DNA from: Saccharopolyspora_D taberi
GTDB lineage: Bacteria > Actinomycetota > Actinomycetes > Mycobacteriales > Pseudonocardiaceae
Assembly (NCBI RefSeq): GCF_039534165.1
Contig: NZ_BAAAUX010000029.1
Coordinates: forward strand, 152,233 to 216,232
Length of the DNA stretch: 64,000 nucleotides
Reading direction: 5' to 3'
Below are positions 51,873 through 60,234 of this stretch, one piece after another; the first letter of the stretch is position 1, and each line of letters starts with the position of its first letter. The notes under the pieces are model-generated. The model had not been told where the DNA came from. It did not search any database and saw only the letters and a program-made list of their open reading frames with translations. The translations under genes and the position numbers were made by a program.

Positions 51873-52213
51873 CCCCCCAGTGTGGCCGCAGGCGGCGCCG
51901 GGGACTGGCGATTTTGCGAACTCGTCCGGACCGCGATGGTCCCAACCTCGTTAGTCGGACCTCCATTGCTTTGATGACCTGCGGATTCACCGAGATCGAC
52001 GGCGTCCTAGGTTGGGTTCCGGCGGTCGTTCCGATGGGGGCCGGCCGCTGTGGCAGGGCTCACTGGTTCAACGGTTTTCGTGCCAGGATTACGGGGAGCG
52101 GTCCAACGCTTGGCCGAGCCTCGGGCGACCACCCACGTCCACCCGGGCCCGGCCCGAGCAGCCGGGCCAGGCCGTCACAAGCGGCCGGGTCGGCGTGAGA
52201 CGAGGAGATCCAC
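51873..52213. promoter_or_regulatory. Divergent region between GPP34 pair and 2-oxoacid dehydrogenase operon
   Basis: I found no gene here. It holds a small inverted repeat GGACC-GCGAT-GGTCC near 51928, an AT-richer stretch at 51945-51990 that may hold the promoters, and GC hairpin sequence near 52140-52165. ACGAGGAGATCC before 52214 is the ribosome site of the E1 alpha gene. Confidence 0.35.
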
Positions 52214-53428
52214 ATGTCCCCGGAACGATGGACGCGAGAAGAACCCACCGAGACCGGTCCCCCTGCCGCCACCGCAGCGAAACCCACACGGGAGCAGGTG
52301 ATCGCCGGTTTGCGGGCGACAAGCGAAGGCGGAGCTGACCTCGTACAGCTCCTCACGCCAGAGGGCCAGCGGGTCTCGCACCCGGACTTCGACATCGACA
52401 TCACCGACGCACAACTGCGCGACATGTACCGGGACATGGTGCTGGTCCGCCGGTTCGACCGGGAGGGCAACGCGCTCCAGCGCCAGGGCCAGCTGGGCAT
52501 CTGGGTCCCGCTGCTGGGCCAGGAAGCCGCCCAGATCGGCGCCGGTCGCGCGCTGAAACCGCAGGACATGGCCTTCCCGAGCTACCGCGAGCACGGCGTG
52601 GCCTGGTGCCGGGGCCTGGACCCGACCGAGATCCTGGGCATCTTCCGGGGCACCGACCACGGCAGCTGGGACCCGATCGAGACGAAGTTCCACCTGTACA
52701 CGATCGTCATCGGCAACCAGTGCCTCAACGCCGCGGGCTACGCGATGGGCCAGCGCTTCGAAGGCCGCCTCGGCGACGACGACGGCGAGGCCACCATGGT
52801 CTTCTTCGGCGACGGCGCCACCAGCCAGGGCGACGTGCACGAGGCGATGGTGTGGGCCGCGGTCTACGACGCGCCGCTGGTGTTCTTCTGCCAGAACAAC
52901 CAGTGGGCGATCTCCGAGCCGACCGAACGGCAGAGCCGGGTGCCGCTGTACCAGCGGGCCTCCGGCTACGGCTTCCCCGGCATCCGGGTCGACGGCAACG
53001 ACGTGCTGGCCAGCCTCGCGGTGTCGAAGTGGGCGCTGGACGAGTGCAGGCACGGCAACGGACCGGTGCTGGTGGAGGCGTTCACCTACCGGATGGACGC
53101 GCACACCACCTCCGACGACGCCACCCGCTACCGGCTGGCCGACGAGCTGGAGGCGTGGAAGCTCAAGGACCCGATCGAGCGGCTGCGGGTGCACCTGGTG
53201 CGCGAGCAGATCGCGGACCAGGACTTCTTCGACTCGGTCCAGGCCGAGTCCGACGAGCTGGCCGCCCGGTTCCGGGACTACTGCTTCAACCTCGCCGAAC
53301 CGCCGCCGCGGCGGATGTTCTCCCAGGTCTACGCCGAACCGACCGAGCAGCTGGCCGCGCAGGAGGAGGAGTACCTGCGCTACCTGGCGGGATTCGCCGA
53401 CGAAACGACGGCTGGAGGTGTGCGCTGA
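52214..53428 (+). CDS. bkdA: 2-oxoacid dehydrogenase E1 alpha (branched-chain type)
   Basis: A 404-residue thiamin-diphosphate subunit of a 2-oxoacid dehydrogenase complex. The TPP motif GDGATSQGDVHEAMVWAAVYDAPLVF with the final QNNQWAIS is clear, and HTTSDDATRYR is the phosphorylation-loop-like segment. DMYRDMVLVRRFD starts the fold. With E1 beta and E2 it oxidatively decarboxylates branched-chain 2-oxoacids (or pyruvate) to acyl-CoA, feeding branched fatty acid and polyketide precursors. Start ATG at 52214. Its TGA overlaps the E1 beta ATG. Branched-chain preference is inferred; pyruvate is the alternative. Confidence 0.92.
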   Translation: MSPERWTREEPTETGPPAATAAKPTREQVIAGLRATSEGGADLVQLLTPEGQRVSHPDFDIDITDAQLRDMYRDMVLVRRFDREGNALQRQGQLGIWVPLLGQEAAQIGAGRALKPQDMAFPSYREHGVAWCRGLDPTEILGIFRGTDHGSWDPIETKFHLYTIVIGNQCLNAAGYAMGQRFEGRLGDDDGEATMVFFGDGATSQGDVHEAMVWAAVYDAPLVFFCQNNQWAISEPTERQSRVPLYQRASGYGFPGIRVDGNDVLASLAVSKWALDECRHGNGPVLVEAFTYRMDAHTTSDDATRYRLADELEAWKLKDPIERLRVHLVREQIADQDFFDSVQAESDELAARFRDYCFNLAEPPPRRMFSQVYAEPTEQLAAQEEEYLRYLAGFADETTAGGVR

Positions 53429-54447
53429 TGGCCGCGCCCGCGCTCGAACGCCCGACCGCAACCGCCGGGGCCACCCAGACGGTGACCATCGCCAAGGGGC
53501 TCAACCTGGGCATGCGGTCGGCCATGGAACGGGACCCGAAGGTCATCGTGATGGGCGAGGACGTCGGCAAGCTCGGCGGCGTCTTCCGGGTCACCGACGG
53601 CCTGCAGAAGGACTTCGGCGAGCACCGGGTGCTGGACACCCCGCTGGCCGAGTCCGGGATCATCGGCACCGCGATCGGCCTGGCCATCCGCGGCTACCGG
53701 CCGGTGTGCGAGATCCAGTTCGACGGCTTCATCTTCCCCGGCTTCGACCAGATCGTCTCGCAGCTGGCCAAGCTGCACTTCCGCAGCCAGGGCAGGCTGA
53801 AGATGCCGGTGGTCATCCGGGTGCCCTTCGGCGGCGGCATCGGCGCCGTCGAGCACCACTCGGAGTCGCCGGAGGCGCTGTTCGCGCACATCGCCGGGCT
53901 GAAGGTGGTGTCCTGCTCGAACGCGGTCGACGCCTACTGGATGCTCCAGCAGGCCATCGAGTGCGACGACCCGGTGCTGTTCTTCGAGCCGAAGCGGCGC
54001 TACTACGAGAAGGCCGAGCTGGACCCGACGGCCACCCCGCACCCGCTGTTCGCCTCGCGGGTGGTGCGGCCGGGCACGTCGCTGACGCTGGCCACCTACG
54101 GTCCGCTGGTGCGCACCTGCCTGGAGGCGGCCGCGGCCGCCGAGGAGGACGGGCACGACCTGGAGGTCATCGACCTGCGCACCCTCTCCCCGCTGGATCT
54201 GGAGCCGGTGTTCGAGTCGGTGCGGCGCACCGGGCGGCTGGTGGTGGCCAGCGAGGCGCCGCCGGAGGCTTCGGTCAGCTCGGAGATCGCGACCCGGGTG
54301 CAGCAGGAGTGCTTCTACTCGCTGGAGGCGCCGGTGCTGCGCACGACGGGCTTCGACGCCCCGTACCCGCCCAGCAAGCTGGAGGAGGGCTTCCTGCCCG
54401 ACCTGGACCGGGTGCTCGACGCCGTCGACCGTTCGCTGGCCTTCTGA
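53428..54447 (+). CDS. bkdB: 2-oxoacid dehydrogenase E1 beta
   Basis: A 339-residue E1 beta subunit. The active-site region PLAESGIIGTAIGLAIRGYRPVCEIQF has the Glu that activates TPP, followed by IPFGGGIGAVEHHSES-like loop residues VPFGGGIGAVEHHSE and the C-terminal transketolase domain YGPLVRTCLEAA, with EVIDLRTLSPLD. It starts at ATG 53428 in TGATG overlap with the previous gene and ends 11 bp before E2. Forms a heterotetramer with BkdA. Confidence 0.94.
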   Translation: MAAPALERPTATAGATQTVTIAKGLNLGMRSAMERDPKVIVMGEDVGKLGGVFRVTDGLQKDFGEHRVLDTPLAESGIIGTAIGLAIRGYRPVCEIQFDGFIFPGFDQIVSQLAKLHFRSQGRLKMPVVIRVPFGGGIGAVEHHSESPEALFAHIAGLKVVSCSNAVDAYWMLQQAIECDDPVLFFEPKRRYYEKAELDPTATPHPLFASRVVRPGTSLTLATYGPLVRTCLEAAAAAEEDGHDLEVIDLRTLSPLDLEPVFESVRRTGRLVVASEAPPEASVSSEIATRVQQECFYSLEAPVLRTTGFDAPYPPSKLEEGFLPDLDRVLDAVDRSLAF

Positions 54448-54458
54448 GGGGGAGCTCG

Positions 54459-55757
54459 ATGCCACAACTCAAGCACTTCCCGCTGCCCGACGTCGGCGAG
54501 GGGCTGACCGAGGCGGAGATCCTGGACTGGAAGGTCAAGCCCGGGGACGAGGTGACGGTCAACCAGATCATCGTCGAGATCGAGACCGCGAAGGCTTCGG
54601 TCGAGCTGCCCTGCCCGTTCGCGGGCAGGGTGACCGAGCTGCTCGCCGAGTCCGGGCAGACCGTGGAGGTCGGCACGCCGATCATCTCGATCGACCTGGA
54701 CCCGTCCGGCACCGCCGCCGAGGCGGCTGCGGCCGGTGAGGCCGGGGAGTCCAACGGCCGGGTCGCCACGCTCGTCGGGTACGGGCCACGGACCGGCGCG
54801 TCGAAGCGGCGCCCGCGCAAGGGCGCGGCCGTCGCGGCGCCCGCTCCGGTGGAGCCGGTGGTGCCCGAGCCGGCTCCCGCGCCGGAACCGGCGACCGCGG
54901 GCGGGTTCGTGCCGCTGGCGAAGCCGCCGGTGCGCAAGCTGGCCAAGGACCTGGGCGTGGACCTGCACGGCATCACCGGGTCCGGTGAGGGCGGTGTGAT
55001 CACCCGCGACGACGTGCAGGCGGCTGCCGCTCCGGCCGCCCCCGCTCCCGTCGCGGGCGCGCGGGAGCGCCGGGTGCCGATCAAGGGCGTGCGCAAGGCG
55101 ACCGCGCAGGCCATGGTCGACAGCGCCTTCACCGCGCCGCACGTCACGGAGTTCCTGACCGTCGACGTCACGCCGATGATGGAGCTGCGGGAGCGGCTGA
55201 AGTCGCATCCGGAGTTCCGGGACGTCAAGGTCACGCCGTTGGCGTTCGCGGCGAAGGCGGTGTGCCTGGCGGCCCGCCGCACGCCGGACGTCAACGCGTC
55301 CTGGGACGAGGCCGCGGGCGAGATCGTCTACAAGGACTACATCCACCTTGGCATCGCCGCGGCGACGCCGAGGGGCCTGGTGGTCCCGAAGGTCCGCGAC
55401 GCCGACCGGATGTCGCTGCGGGAGCTGGCCGAGGCCCTGGACGCCCTGACCACGACCGCCCGCGAAGGCCGGACGGCGCCTGCGGACATGACCAACGGGA
55501 CGATCACGATCACCAACGTCGGGGTGTTCGGCGTCGACACCGGCACGCCGATCCTCAACCCCGGCGAGGTCGCGATCCTGGCGTTCGGCGCGATCCGGGA
55601 CATGCCGTGGGTCGTCAACGGCCAGGTCGTGCCGCGCAAGGTGTGCCAGCTGGCGTTGAGCTTCGACCACCGGGTGGTCGACGGCCAGCAGGGTTCGCAG
55701 TTCCTCGCCGACGTCGGGGCGCTGCTCGCCGAGCCGAGCATGGCCATCACTTACTGA
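54459..55757 (+). CDS. bkdC: 2-oxoacid dehydrogenase E2 (dihydrolipoamide acyltransferase)
   Basis: A 432-residue E2 core. The lipoyl domain (residues 1-80) has the modified Lys45 in IETAKASVE. A Pro/Ala linker leads to the subunit-binding domain PPVRKLAKDLGVDLHGITGSG, then a second linker. The catalytic domain includes the active-site HRVVDG near residue 405 and TNVGVFGVDTGTPILNPGE. It accepts the acyl group from E1 and transfers it to CoA. Start ATG at 54459 with GGGGGAG upstream. No E3 gene is present here; lipoamide dehydrogenase must come from elsewhere. Confidence 0.95.
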   Translation: MPQLKHFPLPDVGEGLTEAEILDWKVKPGDEVTVNQIIVEIETAKASVELPCPFAGRVTELLAESGQTVEVGTPIISIDLDPSGTAAEAAAAGEAGESNGRVATLVGYGPRTGASKRRPRKGAAVAAPAPVEPVVPEPAPAPEPATAGGFVPLAKPPVRKLAKDLGVDLHGITGSGEGGVITRDDVQAAAAPAAPAPVAGARERRVPIKGVRKATAQAMVDSAFTAPHVTEFLTVDVTPMMELRERLKSHPEFRDVKVTPLAFAAKAVCLAARRTPDVNASWDEAAGEIVYKDYIHLGIAAATPRGLVVPKVRDADRMSLRELAEALDALTTTAREGRTAPADMTNGTITITNVGVFGVDTGTPILNPGEVAILAFGAIRDMPWVVNGQVVPRKVCQLALSFDHRVVDGQQGSQFLADVGALLAEPSMAITY

Positions 55758-55771
55758 GGATCTGGCACCGA

Positions 55772-56071
55772 CTAAGGATCCGGCACCCGACGAGGATCCG
55801 GTCCGCCGCCGCGCTGCGGTGGCGGACCTCCTCGCAACTTCCGCACAGCGAGCAGGCCGCCGATCCCCGGGATCGCGGTGCGCCAGCGCGCGGCGGCGCT
55901 CGCCGGGATCAGGAACGAGATCGCCATGACCGCGAGGTAGGCCGTGCCGTGCAGCGGCCCGACGAGCGTCGAGATCTCCTCCACGTGCACGGTGAACAGG
56001 TTCGCCAGCAGGACCACCAGGGAAGCCAGCTCGACGACCGACGCGATCCGCAACGCGCGCATGCCGGTCAC
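55772..56071 (-). CDS. DUF3817-type membrane protein
   Basis: A 99-residue small integral membrane protein. It starts MTGMRALRIASVVELASLVV (GTG start), followed by LLANLFTVHVEEIS, GPLHGTAYLAVMAISFL and a basic tail RKLRGGPPPQRGGG. The GPLHG turn between spans is typical of DUF3817. The GTG at 56071 overlaps the stop of the upstream gene (GTGA), so translation is coupled. Converges on the E2 gene. Function unknown. Confidence 0.82.
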   Translation of the reverse strand: MTGMRALRIASVVELASLVVLLANLFTVHVEEISTLVGPLHGTAYLAVMAISFLIPASAAARWRTAIPGIGGLLAVRKLRGGPPPQRGGGPDPRRVPDP

Positions 56072-56514
56072 GCTCCCGTCGTGGATCCGGGGCGCACGAT
56101 CATCAGCACCACCACGGCCGCCCACAGCAGGTTGAACAGCCCGGTGAACCCGGCGAGCCGGGCCACCGCGCGGCGTGCGGCCTCTTCTGCCGCGTCGAGC
56201 ATGCGGCGCTGGGTCGGCAGGATTCCGAAGCTCAGCAGGCCCGCCGCGATCACGGTCAGCACCACCGACACGAGCAGCCATGCGTCGGTGAGCACGCCCA
56301 TCTGGGCCCCGGTGGCGACGCCGAAGACCGGGACGACCACGCCGACGACCGCGTAGACGCGGCAGATGCGGTGCAGGAACACCGCGGTTCCCCGGTTCAT
56401 GCCGTCCTCGCCCGTGCTCCGGAAGCAGCGGGGGAACAGGGAGGCGGCGACGGCGATCGGACCGATCGCCAGGATCGCCGCGAGGACGTGCACCGACAGC
56501 AGCAGCTTGGTCAC
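56068..56514 (-). CDS. DUF2269-like membrane protein
   Basis: A 148-residue protein with four predicted spans: LLLSVHVLAAILAIGPIAVA, VYAVVGVVVPVFGVATGA, LLVSVVLTVIAAGLLSFG and a C-terminal span LFNLLWAAVVVLMIV. The N-terminal VHVLAAILAIGP resembles DUF2269 proteins. Start GTG at 56514 with GGAAGGGG upstream; the frame opens at 56550. It heads a two-gene unit with the DUF3817 gene and is divergent from a PadR gene, so it may be a PadR target. Function unknown. Confidence 0.78.
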   Translation of the reverse strand: MTKLLLSVHVLAAILAIGPIAVAASLFPRCFRSTGEDGMNRGTAVFLHRICRVYAVVGVVVPVFGVATGAQMGVLTDAWLLVSVVLTVIAAGLLSFGILPTQRRMLDAAEEAARRAVARLAGFTGLFNLLWAAVVVLMIVRPGSTTGA

Positions 56515-56534
56515 CGCGAACCCCTTCCGCGCAA

Positions 56535-56584
56535 ATATGTTGGCTACCAATGCATAGCACGCCTAGATAGCGGATGGGTAGGAT
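56535..56584. promoter_or_regulatory. Divergent PadR promoter/operator
   Basis: TTGG-CTA-CCAA (56540-56550) with outer TATG and CATA forms an inverted repeat in an AT-richer patch. For the PadR gene, TAGGAT (56579-56584) is followed by exactly seven bases and a GTG at 56592, a leaderless start. PadR proteins normally bind such dyads in their own divergent promoter; the link is inferred. Confidence 0.5.
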
Positions 56585-56591
56585 TCGCGCC

Positions 56592-56921
56592 GTGAAGGGA
56601 GATCCGGTGCGCGGCCACCTCGACGCGCTGCTGCTGGCAGCGCTGGAGCCGGGGCCCAAGCACGGCTACGCGATCATCACGGCCGTGCAGCAGCGCAGCG
56701 GAGGCGTGCTCGAACTGCGCACCGGGACGACCTATCCGGCGCTGAACCGCCTGGAGCGGACCGGGCTGCTGCGGAGCAGCTGGGAGTCGATCGGCGAACG
56801 GCGGCGCCGGTGCTACGAGCTGACCGACGCGGGACGGCGCGCGCTCGCCGCCGAGCGCAGCTCGTGGCACGAGTTCACCACCGCGATCAGCTCCGCCCTC
56901 GCACCGGGAACCGCCACGTGA
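56592..56921 (+). CDS. PadR-family transcriptional regulator
   Basis: A 109-residue PadR winged-helix regulator. The N-terminal LLAALEPGPKHGYAIITAVQQ and wing TTYPALNRLERTGLLRSSW, RRRRCYELTDAGRRAL are classic PadR. Start GTG at 56592, leaderless by the TAGGAT element seven bases before; an ATG at 56574 is in the same frame but would lie upstream of the predicted transcript start. The next gene (permease prefix protein) overlaps by GTGA, the usual PadR-partner pair. PadR probably represses both. Confidence 0.92.
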   Translation: MKGDPVRGHLDALLLAALEPGPKHGYAIITAVQQRSGGVLELRTGTTYPALNRLERTGLLRSSWESIGERRRRCYELTDAGRRALAAERSSWHEFTTAISSALAPGTAT

Positions 56922-57583
56922 CCGCCATCAGCCAAACGACCGCTATCGACAGCCACGTCGCCGCGCTGTCGGCCGCGCTGCACGGGCCGGCGAAGGAGAA
57001 GGCCCGCATGGTACGGGAGGCGCACGACGGCCTGACCGACGCAGCGGCGGCCCTCACCGAGCACGGCGTGCCCGCGGACCGCGCCGCCGCCCAGGCGGTG
57101 CGCGACTTCGGCGCGGTGGACGAGCTGCGGCCGGTCTTCCAGCGGGAACTCACGCTGGCCCAGGTCAGGCGGACCGCCGCGCTGGTCGCGCTGACCGGGG
57201 CCGTCCTGGTCGGCTGCCGCCAGCTGACCAACGCCGTCGCGCCCTACGACCAAGGCGGCATCGCGCTCCGGATCACCGGCGTGCTCGCGATGCACCTCGG
57301 CGGCGCGGTGGCCGTCGCCGCGGTGTTCGCGGCGGTGGCACTGGCCGTGACCGGCCCGCTCGGCAGGCTGCTCCCGACCCCGCACCGGCTGCCGCTGGTG
57401 ATGGCCTGGACCGCGACGAGCGCGAGCGCCGCGCTCGGGGTCAGCGCGCTCGCCCTGGCCGTGGCGTCCGCGTCGACCGGGAACTGGCTCCTGGTTCCGG
57501 TGATCGGCACGCTCGTCATGGTGTCCCACGTCAAGGTCGGTTCGTCGGCCCGAGCCTGCCGGGAGTGCGCACAGCTGTCCTGA
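56918..57583 (+). CDS. Permease-prefix-domain membrane protein (PadR partner)
   Basis: A 221-residue membrane protein. The first 85 residues are soluble and helical (AALSAALHGPAKEKARMVREAHDGLTD, then AVRDFGAVDEL), the 'permease prefix domain 1' found in PadR-linked proteins. About four or five membrane spans follow (TAALVALTGAVLVG, GVLAMHLGGAVAVAAVFAAV, further spans to residue 210). The GTG at 56918 overlaps the PadR stop. Ends with ARACRECAQLS. Role unknown; the family usually works with ABC exporters. Confidence 0.84.
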   Translation: MTAISQTTAIDSHVAALSAALHGPAKEKARMVREAHDGLTDAAAALTEHGVPADRAAAQAVRDFGAVDELRPVFQRELTLAQVRRTAALVALTGAVLVGCRQLTNAVAPYDQGGIALRITGVLAMHLGGAVAVAAVFAAVALAVTGPLGRLLPTPHRLPLVMAWTATSASAALGVSALALAVASASTGNWLLVPVIGTLVMVSHVKVGSSARACRECAQLS

Positions 57584-57606
57584 GCTGCGCCCTCCCGGTC
57601 CAGCGC

Positions 57607-58293
57607 GTGTTCACCATTCAGGACCGCATCGCCAGGCTCAATCCGTTCGACCCGCCGGAGTCTTCGACCGGCTCCGGACGAACGCCCGCTGCGCCCGATG
57701 ACCTTCGCCGACGGGCACCTCGGCTGGCTGGCCACCGGCTACGCCGCGGTACCGGCCAGTTCACCCCCCGCCGGATGCAGCGGCTGGAGGCCCGGATCGC
57801 CGAGGTCACGCGGGACTGCCTGGACCGGATGCAGCGGTCCGGCCCGCCGGTCGACCTGGTCGGGTCGCTGGCGCTGCCGGTGCCGTCGACGCTGATCTGC
57901 GAGCTGCTCGGCGTTCCGCAGGCGACCCGCGGCGAGTTCCAGCGCGCCGTCGAGACCGGCGTCAGCGCCTCGGCCACCGCGGAGGAGCTGCAGCAGGCGA
58001 GCAGCGACATGGTCGCCTTCTTCGCCCCGCTCATGCGAAACCCCGACCACCCCGACCTGGCAGCGGCCTACGGCGAGGTCAGCATCGAGCCGCGGAACCG
58101 GGCGATCCGGACCGTGCTGGAAGAGTCGCGCGAGAAGGGGCACCTCCCGCCGGAGACCGACCTGGAGATCATCCGCCACATCCTCAGCGGCGCGATCGCG
58201 ACCGTGCTCACGACGTTTCCCGACAGCAGCACGGCGCAGGAGATGGGCGACTACTTCATCGCGGTGCTCAGGCACACCACCTACCGGAGCTGA
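57607..58293 (+). pseudogene. Decayed cytochrome P450 fragment joined to a TetR C-terminal fragment
   Basis: Two unrelated gene remnants are fused. The first part is P450-like: LNPFDPP, then in shifted frames VFDRLRTNA and RPMTFADGHLGWLATGYAAV, then back in frame TGQFTPRRMQRLEARIAEV, DLVGSLALPVPSTLICELLGVP. Two one-base losses (GAGTC for GAGGTC near 57658 and GCCCG for GCCCCG near 57687) would restore the P450 start, and about 40 residues are missing after YAAV. From about 58040 the sequence is a TetR C-terminal domain: RNRAIRTVLEESREKGHLPPETD and GAIATVLTTFPDSSTAQE. The heme Cys and the TetR DNA-binding domain are both missing. The product cannot function as either. Confidence 0.8.
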
Positions 58294-58294
58294 G

Positions 58295-58759
58295 CTAGTA
58301 CCGGCGGAAGGCGACCACGCCGCGCGCGGGCCGCCAGAGCTTGATCAGCAGGTGGTCCCCGTCGACCGCGGTCGTCACGACCTCGGTCAGGTCGACCCGG
58401 AAGAGGTGGGATTCGGTGCTCGCGGGCGCCGCCCGCTCGATCCAGCGGCGGCGCTCGCCGGGGTCGGTGACCTCGGTCGCCACCCCGGACAACTTCACGT
58501 CCGGATCGGCCGCCGAGGTGGCGCCGGGCCGGGCGTGCACCGCGAAGCGCCCGTCGGCGCGCAGGTCCAGCGCCTTGCGCGAACCCGGCATGGACCAGAG
58601 TTCGAGCTGGTCATCGCTCCAGTGGAGCTCGACGGCGCTGACCCTCGGGGAGCCGTCGCGCCGGAGCGTGGCGAGCACGTGGTGGCGGCTCGCCGTGAAC
58701 TGCCGCCGGATCTCGACCGCGAACTGCGGCGCGTCGGCGGCGAACTGCTGCCAGGTCAT
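58295..58759 (-). CDS. PPOX-class flavin-binding (pyridoxamine-oxidase-fold) protein
   Basis: A 154-residue split-barrel protein. FTASRHHVLATLRRDGSPRVSAVEL (strand 1-2 with the flavin phosphate site), LWSMPGSRKALDLRADGRFAVHARPG and DPDVKLSGVATEVTDP match PPOX/F420-dependent family proteins of actinobacteria. Start ATG at 58759 (GTG 58783 possible). It converges on the P450/TetR pseudogene with one base between stops. Cofactor (FMN or F420) cannot be fixed from sequence. Likely a reductase or heme-related binding protein. Confidence 0.87.
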   Translation of the reverse strand: MTWQQFAADAPQFAVEIRRQFTASRHHVLATLRRDGSPRVSAVELHWSDDQLELWSMPGSRKALDLRADGRFAVHARPGATSAADPDVKLSGVATEVTDPGERRRWIERAAPASTESHLFRVDLTEVVTTAVDGDHLLIKLWRPARGVVAFRRY

Positions 58760-58814
58760 GACCGCCAGGTTCGCACCGGTCACCGACAGTGTCAGTACGA
58801 ACCCGGCGGGACCG

Positions 58815-59075
58815 TCAGTCCTCCTTGCGGCGCCTGCCGCCGCCCTTCTTGGCGCTCGGCTTGGCGTCCTTGACGGGCGTCACGGCCGCCTCGGCCTTGT
58901 CCGAGCCCGCCTTGTTCTCGAAGCTCGCCGTCTTCTCGAAGCTCTCCGCCTCCGCCTCGCGGAGGAAGTCGAATGCGTGCTTGTCGAACTCGTGCACGTC
59001 GATCTCGGGCAGTTCGCCGAGTTCCCTGTTCAGTTCTCCGAAGATCGGAGTCTCCGGGTCGTGGGTCGTGTTCAC
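58815..59075 (-). CDS. Small acidic/basic hypothetical protein (86 aa)
   Basis: GTG at 59075 with GGGAGG upstream opens 86 codons to 58815. The N-terminal 50 residues are acidic (LPEIDVHEFDKHAFDFLREAEAE), and the C-terminal 30 are Lys/Arg-rich (VKDAKPSAKKGGGRRRKED). No membrane or enzymatic motif. The frame extends further upstream but with poor codon use. Same direction as the PPOX gene. Function unknown; the bipolar charge might fit nucleic-acid or protein binding. Confidence 0.55.
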   Translation of the reverse strand: MNTTHDPETPIFGELNRELGELPEIDVHEFDKHAFDFLREAEAESFEKTASFENKAGSDKAEAAVTPVKDAKPSAKKGGGRRRKED

Positions 59076-59467
59076 CGCTTCGCCCTCCCGTTTCGCTCTC
59101 GAAGCCGTGCTCGGCACCGCCTGGACGACGATCGCCCACGCGGCCCGTCCGCGCTCGGTGCACCTCCTCCCCGCAGGAGGCGCGCGGCACGGTCGGCTCC
59201 ACGCTTGGCCGATCGCGCCGATGAGACGCGCGCTGACGACGACAGTGTCGCGTCCGCGGCAGTTTTTCACCTGTTTGGGTGAGCGTGTTGGTCTTAGTGC
59301 CCACCCGTCCGGGCCTGAAGCCCACGAAATCCTGCCTCTTACGGGTTCAACATGTTCACCGATTGTGCAATTCCACACCGTGGCGAGCGCCACTTTCAGC
59401 TTCCCGGTACCGCCGTCAGGCCTTAAGCGTCGCCTTCTCACGGCGCCTCCACCCCACGCCTCCTTGG
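59076..59467. other. Intergenic spacer before the TetR promoter
   Basis: There is no gene that I can support. The sequence is slightly AT-richer, especially near 59240-59390, and may hold the promoter of the small gene at 58815-59075. Open frames here are shadows with poor codon use. Confidence 0.5.
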
Positions 59468-59496
59468 CTACTGCGAGTAAGGCTACGCACGAGTAG
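59468..59496. promoter_or_regulatory. Two inverted repeats in the TetR promoter
   Basis: CTACT-GCG-AGTA (59468-59479) and CTACGCACGAGTAG (59483-59496) lie 73-101 bp upstream of the TetR ATG. Read on the opposite strand the second is CTACTCGTGCGTAG, matching CTACTCGCCAGTAG at 62435-62448 in 11 of 14 bases. This supports autoregulation and joint control of the fatty-acid genes. Confidence 0.65.
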
Positions 59497-59568
59497 GTTC
59501 ATGGAGAAGGTTCGGTGATGATCGCCCCTGCTCTAACCTGGCAGGACCGCAGCAGCGTGAGAGGTGAG

Positions 59569-60216
59569 ATGCAGGCCGACGAGCAGACCCGCCCCCGGAC
59601 CAAGCGGCTACCCCGTTCGGTGCGGGAGCGGCAGATCCTCGACGCGGCGGTGGACGTCTTCGCCGCGCAGGGCTTCCACCCGGCGTCGATGGACGAGATC
59701 TCCGAGACCGCGGGCATCTCGAAACCGATGATCTACGCCTACCTCGGCTCCAAGGAGGAGCTGTTCGTCGCGTGCATCCGGCGCGAGGCGGACCGCCTGC
59801 TGGAGGCCATCCGCGGTGCCGTCGGCGAGGACCTGCGGGCGGACCAGCAGCTCTGGCGCGGGCTGCGCTCGTTCTTCGAGTACACCCAGGAGCACCGGTC
59901 GAGCTGGGCGGTGCTGCACCGGCAGGCGCTCGCGCAGGGCGAGCCGTTCTCCGGCGAGCTCGCCGAGTGGCGCAGGCAGGCGATGGAGCTGATCTCGGTC
60001 CTGCTCGCCCGCGCCACCGCCGCGTCCGACCAGCCCATGCAGCCCGAGCAGATGCAGCCGTTCGCGGCGGCCCTGGTCGGGGCGGGCGAGTCGCTGGTCG
60101 ACTGGTGGATCGAGAACCCGGGACACACCGCCGACGGGATGGCGATGCGGCTGATGAACCTGGTCTGGATGGGCTTCGGCGACCTGGTCGAGGGCCGCGA
60201 CTGGAAGCCGGAGTGA
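59569..60216 (+). CDS. TetR-family transcriptional regulator
   Basis: A 215-residue TetR regulator. The N-terminal helix-turn-helix is VRERQILDAAVDVFAAQGFHPASMDEISETAGISKPMIYAYLGSKEELF, a canonical match. The C-terminal ligand domain is helical and typical of fatty-acid or acyl-CoA sensing members, but the ligand is not predictable. Start ATG at 59569 with AGAGGTGAG upstream; the frame opens at 59515. It lies ahead of htdX, fabG4 and fadA2, as the Rv0238-type regulator does in mycobacteria. Inverted repeats CTACTCG-N3-GTAG occur in its own promoter and that of fabG4/fadA2. Confidence 0.93.
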   Translation: MQADEQTRPRTKRLPRSVRERQILDAAVDVFAAQGFHPASMDEISETAGISKPMIYAYLGSKEELFVACIRREADRLLEAIRGAVGEDLRADQQLWRGLRSFFEYTQEHRSSWAVLHRQALAQGEPFSGELAEWRRQAMELISVLLARATAASDQPMQPEQMQPFAAALVGAGESLVDWWIENPGHTADGMAMRLMNLVWMGFGDLVEGRDWKPE

Positions 60217-60234
60217 CTCCCAGCCGCGGCGCGC

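Noticed and set aside
59076..59467. tRNA or riboswitch in the GGGTTCAAC region near 59340
   Set aside because: No acceptor stem or cloverleaf arms can be paired around the GGTTCAA-like bases.
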